Assembly: GCF_014930365.1 (NCBI RefSeq)
Contig: NZ_JABXWI010000011.1
Span: forward strand, 338,289 to 402,288
Direction of reading: 5' to 3'
DNA: 64,000 nucleotides
Origin: Streptomyces caniscabiei
Lineage (GTDB): Bacteria; Actinomycetota; Actinomycetes; Streptomycetales; Streptomycetaceae
Both the position numbers and the translations under genes were made by a program. The first letter of the stretch is position 1; each line of letters starts with the position of its first letter. The notes beneath the pieces are model-generated. The model did no database searches and was not told the DNA's origin. It saw only the letters and a program-made list of their open reading frames with translations. Of the stretch, positions 59,601 through 64,000 are shown one piece after another.

Positions 59601-59620
59601 AGGGGCGCGGGGAACTGCGC
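59601..59620 (-). repeat. 20-bp dispersed repeat (copy 9, reverse)
   Basis: Exact reverse complement of GCGCAGTTCCCCGCGCCCCT, about 100 bp before the divergently oriented NamZ gene. No pairing partner is nearby, unlike most copies. Confidence 0.85.
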
Positions 59621-59729
59621 GACCAGCCACACCCCACCCGCAGACGACAAACCACCGGCGGAAGCGCTTAGCTTTCCCCAAGCACCGCTTCCATGACAGC
59701 GACGCGCCCGCGACCCGGAGGTCACCCCT

Positions 59730-60989
59730 ATGCACCTCTCCCGCCGCACCTTCCTCGCCGCCTCCACGGCGGCCACGGCGGCCACGGCGACCGCAGCCAC
59801 CGCCGGCCTCACCACCGCACCCCCCGCCGAGGCAGCCCGCCCAGGGCCCCGTACCGGTTTCGAGCGCCTGGCCCACGACGGCTACAAACTCCTCGGCGGC
59901 CAGAAGGTCGGCATCGTCACCAACCCGACCGGCGTCACCCGCGACGCCCGCCACATCGTCGACGTGATGCACGCCGACGACCGGGTGGACCTCAGGGCCG
60001 TCTTCGGGCCCGAGCACGGCTTCCGCGGCACCGCCCAGGCCGGCGGCTCCGAGGGCCGTCACGACGACCCGGCGACGGGGCTGCCCGTCCACGACACGTA
60101 CCAGAAGAGCGGCCGCGCCCTCGCGGACGTCTTCACCGCCTCCGGCGTGGACACGGTCGTCTTCGACATCCAGGACGTGGGCGCCCGCTTCTACACGTAC
60201 ATCTGGACGCTGTACGACTGCATGGAGGCGGCGCAGCTGGCCGGGAAGCGCTTCGTCGTGCTGGACCGGCCGAACCCGGTGACCGGGCGTCGCGCCCAGG
60301 GGCCCGTGCTGCACAAGGAGTTCGCGTCCTTCGTCGGGCGGCAGCCCGTCGCGCAGGCGCACGGGATGACGGTGGCGGAGCTGGCGCGCCTGTTCAACGG
60401 GGAGTTCCTCACCACGCCCGTACCGCTGGAGACCGTACTGATGTCGGGGTGGAAGCGGTCGCGGTTCTACGACTCCTCCGGGCTGCCGTGGGTGCCGCCC
60501 AGCCCGAACATGCCGACGCCGGACACCGCGCTCGTCTACTCCGGGACGTGTCTGTTCGAGGGGACGAACCTGTCGGAGGGGCGGGGCACCACGCGGCCGT
60601 TCGAGCTGCTCGGCGCGGAGGGGATCGACCGGCGGTGGGCGGCCGCCGCGAACGACCTCGGCCTGCCCGGCGCGCACTTCAGGGAGGCGTACTTCGCGCC
60701 GACGTTCTCCAAGTTCCAGGGGAAGACCATCGGGGGTGTGCAGATCCACGTCCACGACCGGGCCGCGTACGACCCCGTGCGCACCGGGATCGGCCTCCTG
60801 GTGACCGCCAAGAGGGTGTGGAGCGGCTTCGCCTGGCGGCCGGACAACTGGATCGACAAGCTGACCGGTTCGGCGCGGGTGCGGACGATGATCGACGCGG
60901 GGGCGGACACGGAGGAGGTCGTGGCGGGCTGGCAGGAGGAGCTGGCCGCGTTCCGCCGGGTGCGCGAGGAGTATCTGCTGTACCGCTAG
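59730..60989 (+). CDS. NamZ-type exo-beta-N-acetylmuramidase (DUF1343)
   Basis: Secreted glycoside hydrolase (GH171) that removes terminal MurNAc from peptidoglycan fragments. The 419-residue product has a Tat signal MHLSRRTFLAASTAAT, then a DUF1343 domain: VGIVTNPTGVTRDARH near residue 55, FGPEHGFRG near residue 91, VFDIQDVGARFYTY near residue 147, ending WQEELAAFRRVREEYLLYR. The ATG at 59730 has GGAGG upstream. It likely supports cell-wall recycling or scavenging. Only dispersed repeat 9 lies between it and the SDR promoter. Confidence 0.92.
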   Translation: MHLSRRTFLAASTAATAATATAATAGLTTAPPAEAARPGPRTGFERLAHDGYKLLGGQKVGIVTNPTGVTRDARHIVDVMHADDRVDLRAVFGPEHGFRGTAQAGGSEGRHDDPATGLPVHDTYQKSGRALADVFTASGVDTVVFDIQDVGARFYTYIWTLYDCMEAAQLAGKRFVVLDRPNPVTGRRAQGPVLHKEFASFVGRQPVAQAHGMTVAELARLFNGEFLTTPVPLETVLMSGWKRSRFYDSSGLPWVPPSPNMPTPDTALVYSGTCLFEGTNLSEGRGTTRPFELLGAEGIDRRWAAAANDLGLPGAHFREAYFAPTFSKFQGKTIGGVQIHVHDRAAYDPVRTGIGLLVTAKRVWSGFAWRPDNWIDKLTGSARVRTMIDAGADTEEVVAGWQEELAAFRRVREEYLLYR

Positions 60990-61095
60990 GCCGCCCCATC
61001 GCGGATGTGCTTGTACGTGACGTATGGCCATCTTTCGCCGTTGGCAGGACCATGCGCCTGAGCGCACCACCAGCGGGGGCCGAAGGGGGCTCGTC

Positions 61096-62415
61096 ATGGC
61101 GGATCCGGAAATGAGCGTGACTCCCTACTGGGAACTGACCTTCGACGCGGACGGGGACGTGGACACCGGTCAGCGGGACCGGCTGCTCGACGGGGTCGCG
61201 CGGCGCGGGGTGGCGGATCTGGTCGTCTTCGCGCACGGCTGGAACAGCGACCGGTCGGGCGCGACAAGGCTCTACAGCCGCTTCTTCGAGCCGTTCCCGG
61301 TGCTCGCGCCGCACGCGAAGCTGGGGTACGTCGGTGTGCTGTGGCCCTCGATGCGGTTCTCGGACGAGCCGATCCCCGACCTCAAGCCGGTGCCGGCCCT
61401 GGCGCCCGGCCGCCCCGCGCTGGACAAGCACACCCGGCACGCGCTGGTGGAGGTCTTCCCCGGGCGGGCCGTCGTCGTCGAGCAGCTCGCCCGGCTGCTG
61501 GAGCAACGGCCGGACGACGGGGCCTCGTTGGAGGAGTTCGGGCGGCTCGTACGGCTGCTGGTCGAGGTGGAGCCGCAGGGGCCGCAGGGCGCGTTCACGG
61601 CGGACACCGTCGCGGAGGGGGTGCCGGAGGGCACGCCCGGGATGCTCTGCGGGGACGCGGCGGCGGTGTGCGCGGACTTCGCGGCGGCGCTGGCGGAGGT
61701 CGAGACCCCGCCGGGGCCGGCCGGGGCCGCCCTCGCCCCGCCCCAGGTGTGGGACGGCGCGCACGAACTCCTGCGGCAGGCCACCTACTTCGCGATGAAG
61801 CGCAGGGCGGGGACCGTCGGCGAGCGGGGGCTCGGACCGCTGCTCGGCCGGCTCGCGCGGACCTCGCCGAAGGTGCGGGTGCACCTCGTCGGGCACAGCT
61901 TCGGCGCCCGGCTGGTGTCGTTCGCGCTGCCCGGTCTGCCGGAGGGCGCGCGCTGCGTGAAGTCGGTGACGCTCCTTCAGGCCGCTTTCTCGCACTACGC
62001 GTTCGCGGCCCGGCTGCCGCACGACACCCGGACGAGCGGCGTGCTGAACGGGCAGCACAAGCGCGTGGACGGCCCGTTGGTGTGCTGCCACTCCAAGCAC
62101 GACTCGGCGCTCGGCACGATCTACCCGCTGGCCTCCCGGATGGCGGGCGACGCGCGCACGGTGCTGGGGCTGAGCGTGAACAGCCTGCTGGGCAGGAAAT
62201 GGGGCGCCCTCGGCTACGACGGGGTGCAGGCGGTCGAGGGCACGCGGTCGTTCAGCCTGGCCGACGCGCTCAAGGCCCGGCTGCCGGCGGCGGGGTGCGT
62301 GAACATCGACGCGTCGGCCGTGGTGAAGCGCGGCGGCGCGCCCTCCGGCGCCCACAGTGACATCTGCCACCGTGAGCTGGCCCGGGTGGTGCTGGCGGCG
62401 GGCCGTATCGGCTGA
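61096..62415 (+). CDS. Alpha/beta-hydrolase-fold serine hydrolase
   Basis: A 439-residue protein without a signal peptide. VVFAHGWNSDRSGA near residue 37 is the oxyanion region and VHLVGHSFGARLVS near residue 263 is the G-x-S-x-G nucleophile elbow; a later His is likely in CHSKHDSALG. The substrate is unknown. The ATG at 61096 has AAGGGGG upstream; the frame is open from 61024. It follows NamZ and converges with the penicillin acylase. Confidence 0.8.
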   Translation: MADPEMSVTPYWELTFDADGDVDTGQRDRLLDGVARRGVADLVVFAHGWNSDRSGATRLYSRFFEPFPVLAPHAKLGYVGVLWPSMRFSDEPIPDLKPVPALAPGRPALDKHTRHALVEVFPGRAVVVEQLARLLEQRPDDGASLEEFGRLVRLLVEVEPQGPQGAFTADTVAEGVPEGTPGMLCGDAAAVCADFAAALAEVETPPGPAGAALAPPQVWDGAHELLRQATYFAMKRRAGTVGERGLGPLLGRLARTSPKVRVHLVGHSFGARLVSFALPGLPEGARCVKSVTLLQAAFSHYAFAARLPHDTRTSGVLNGQHKRVDGPLVCCHSKHDSALGTIYPLASRMAGDARTVLGLSVNSLLGRKWGALGYDGVQAVEGTRSFSLADALKARLPAAGCVNIDASAVVKRGGAPSGAHSDICHRELARVVLAAGRIG

Positions 62416-62472
62416 TCCCGGCCCGCCGCCGTCACACGTTCACCGGCGTCACCCGCAGGCGACGGCCGGGGC

Positions 62473-64000
62473 TCACCGGTGTGAGGTGAACTCCACGACC
62501 TGCTGGTAGGTCGGCCGGTTCTGCCAGCTGATCTTGTTGTGCTTGATGCCTCCCAGGGGCTGCTGGATGATCGAGTCGGCGCACCACTGGTCGCCCGCCG
62601 AGCAGTACGCGTCACCGGGGTAGACCTGTGCGGCGGTCTTGCCGGCCGCCTCCTTCAAGGTGTTGATCAGGAGGGTGCGGCAGGCGCTGAGACTGCCGCC
62701 GCCGCAGTACTGGTTCGCCAGCGGGCCCCGCACCGTCTCGCCCAGCACCGAGCGGATGTCCTTGTCGACGTAGCTCCACCAGCCGTACTGGAACGAGCTG
62801 CCCGCGTGCGAGCCGGTCGGGCCGTGCGCGGCCGACGGGGACTCGTCGACGGGGAGGTTGGCGGTGATGGCGGTGTACAGGTCGGTGCCGAGGCCGGGTT
62901 CGAACTCGGCCTTCACCAGCAGCGGCCACCAGGCGTCCAGGATGCGGATCGCCTCGGCGTTGGCGTAGGTCTTCGAACCGGCGGAGGTCTCCGTGCGTTT
63001 CGAGCCGGAGGTGACCCAGGTCTGGAGCTTGGTGACCGCCGCGGCGGCCGCGGTGTCCGTGACCGTGCTGCTGTTGATGACCTTGAGCAGGTCGGGGACG
63101 ACGTCCTCGGCCCGCAGGTCGGCGAGGCCCGCCTCGGCCATGGCCTTGGTCAGCGAGGCCCGGGTGACGCCTCCCGCTGCGACCAGGCGTTTGACCCGGT
63201 CGTCGAGGAGGTTCCCGCGGTGGACGGAGCCGTTGCCCCAGGGGGCGGTGGTGTAGTCGGCGGCCTGCTTGTTGTTCCAGGAGATGTAGTAGTCCTGGTC
63301 GACGGAGTTGGGGTGCTGGGACGGCGGGGTGTAGTCGGCGGTGTTGGTGGTGGGGTTCCAGCCGCGCCACTCGTACGCGGACTGCGCCCAGGCCGGGAAC
63401 TCCGGGTCGACGCTCGCGGCGCGCACCGGGTTGTCACCGCTGTTGTAGTACGCGGTGTGGGTGGAGTCGGCGTAGAACCAGTTGAAGGTGTAGTTGATGT
63501 TCTGGACGGCCTTCTGGAAGGTGTCCGGGCCCTTGACGTAGTCCGGGTCGTTCAGCATCTGGAAGCCGATGATCGACTCGGCCTCGTTGAGGTACGAGGA
63601 GCGCAGGGTGGTGTAGGCGACCTTCTTGCCGTCGACCGTGGCGCGGTGGGTCACGGGGCCGTACTTGGTGCGCCAGACCTGCATACGGTACGAGCCGGCC
63701 GGGGTGGAGTCGGCGGTGGTGGGCTTCCAGGCGTTGGTCTGTTCGATCTTCTCCATGGCCGTGCAGGTGCCGTGGTAGAGGTAGTGGACGTCGTCCTGGC
63801 ACAGCTCGACCGCGTACGCGTCGATGATGTCCTGGCCGGAGGTGGTGGCGCTCCAGGCGTAGTCCTGGCCCCGGCCCAGCTCGACGTACATGCTCAGGCC
63901 GGCGAAGGAGGCGCCGCGGGCGCTGATGCCCGGGCCCTGGATCTCCTGGAGCATGAGCAACTGCGGGGCGAAGTAACCGGTCTGCGGGCCGAAGACGGCG
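62473..64000 (-). CDS. Penicillin acylase family protein, C-terminal part (runs off the window)
   Basis: The gene enters from beyond base 64000 and ends at 62473, so about 509 codons are visible. The Ntn-hydrolase beta-subunit features are present: VFGPQTGYFAPQLLMLQEIQGPG, YVELGRGQDYAWSATTSGQD and QVWRTKYGPVTHR. The catalytic Ser of the N terminus of the beta subunit and the signal peptide lie outside. It is probably secreted and hydrolyses N-acyl groups (penicillin, acyl-homoserine lactone or similar). It converges with the alpha/beta hydrolase; the short gap shows no clear terminator. Confidence 0.9.
   Translation of the reverse strand, partial: AVFGPQTGYFAPQLLMLQEIQGPGISARGASFAGLSMYVELGRGQDYAWSATTSGQDIIDAYAVELCQDDVHYLYHGTCTAMEKIEQTNAWKPTTADSTPAGSYRMQVWRTKYGPVTHRATVDGKKVAYTTLRSSYLNEAESIIGFQMLNDPDYVKGPDTFQKAVQNINYTFNWFYADSTHTAYYNSGDNPVRAASVDPEFPAWAQSAYEWRGWNPTTNTADYTPPSQHPNSVDQDYYISWNNKQAADYTTAPWGNGSVHRGNLLDDRVKRLVAAGGVTRASLTKAMAEAGLADLRAEDVVPDLLKVINSSTVTDTAAAAAVTKLQTWVTSGSKRTETSAGSKTYANAEAIRILDAWWPLLVKAEFEPGLGTDLYTAITANLPVDESPSAAHGPTGSHAGSSFQYGWWSYVDKDIRSVLGETVRGPLANQYCGGGSLSACRTLLINTLKEAAGKTAAQVYPGDAYCSAGDQWCADSIIQQPLGGIKHNKISWQNRPTYQQVVEFTSHR

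Noticed and set aside
58731..61097. 788-codon minus-strand frame joining SDR with the antisense of NamZ
   Set aside because: Only the SDR portion (to 59498) is real; the rest is antisense to NamZ and lacks a domain.
1..64000. CRISPR array, insertion sequence, prophage or rRNA
   Set aside because: No regular spaced repeats, transposase, phage structural gene or rRNA sequence was seen.

Overview
The window is high-GC DNA with the codon bias, GTG starts, weak or absent Shine-Dalgarno sequences, chaplins, mycothiol ligase and F420-type enzymes of a Streptomyces or very close relative. The gene order metH / gylR-glpFKD / methionine salvage / mshC cluster / chpC-chpH resembles the Streptomyces coelicolor SCO1657-SCO1680 neighbourhood as I remember it. 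It looks chromosomal: there are no insertion sequences, integrases, CRISPR arrays or rRNA genes.

Layout. 1-3.8 kb: the 5' end of a HAD hydrolase and metH (B12-dependent methionine synthase), both on the minus strand. 4.1-9.5 kb: the glycerol regulon gylR, glpF, glpK, glpD, with near-identical palindromic operators before gylR and glpF. 9.6-10.2 kb: an SMI1/KNR4-like gene. 10.1-20.2 kb: a methionine-salvage block, with mtnK and a three-gene sugar-type ABC importer on the minus strand, mtnD-mtnC-mtnB on the plus strand, then mtnA divergent from an MTA/SAH-type deaminase. The divergent control region in the middle encodes two short Cys-containing leader peptides, one of which appears leaderless, and carries two operator-like palindromes. 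20.2-28.4 kb: a FadR-type GntR regulator, a PAC2 protein, a secreted beta-propeller protein, mshC, three conserved actinobacterial companions (PI3/4-kinase-like protein, DUF3090 protein, phosphoglycerate-mutase-like phosphatase) and corA. 28.5-35.3 kb: a ferritin-like protein, an LLM flavoenzyme, an aldo/keto reductase, a RecD2-like protein without a functional-looking ATP site, an acidic hypothetical protein and a DUF5703 protein. 35.3-38.2 kb: a three-chaplin-domain sortase substrate, a short ChpH-like chaplin and an M20 peptidase. 38.4-44.6 kb: tRNA-Leu(GAG), a Pls/PosA-type membrane NRPS, an M1 metallopeptidase and a YchJ-type protein. 44.6-47.4 kb: gluconate genes (gntR, gntK, gntP). 47.5-54.3 kb: a hypothetical gene, a cytochrome b / molybdopterin oxidoreductase pair, an FAD dehydrogenase, a DMT transporter, a NUDIX protein, two DUF202 proteins and a His-rich protein. 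54.4-59.5 kb: an MBL hydrolase, a phosphotransferase plus acyl-CoA dehydrogenase operon, and an SDR-TetR pair sharing an operator motif. 59.7-64 kb: a NamZ-type muramidase, an alpha/beta hydrolase and a partial penicillin acylase.

Nine copies of an exact 20-bp sequence (GCGCAGTTCCCCGCGCCCCT) occupy gene ends. Some are arranged as large palindromes that look like bidirectional terminators.

The best candidates for under-described biology are the paired Cys leader peptides at the salvage/transport locus, the Pls-like synthetase with its M1 peptidase next to a tRNA, the RecD2-like pseudo-helicase, the three-domain chaplin, and the TetR regulon with two operator copies.
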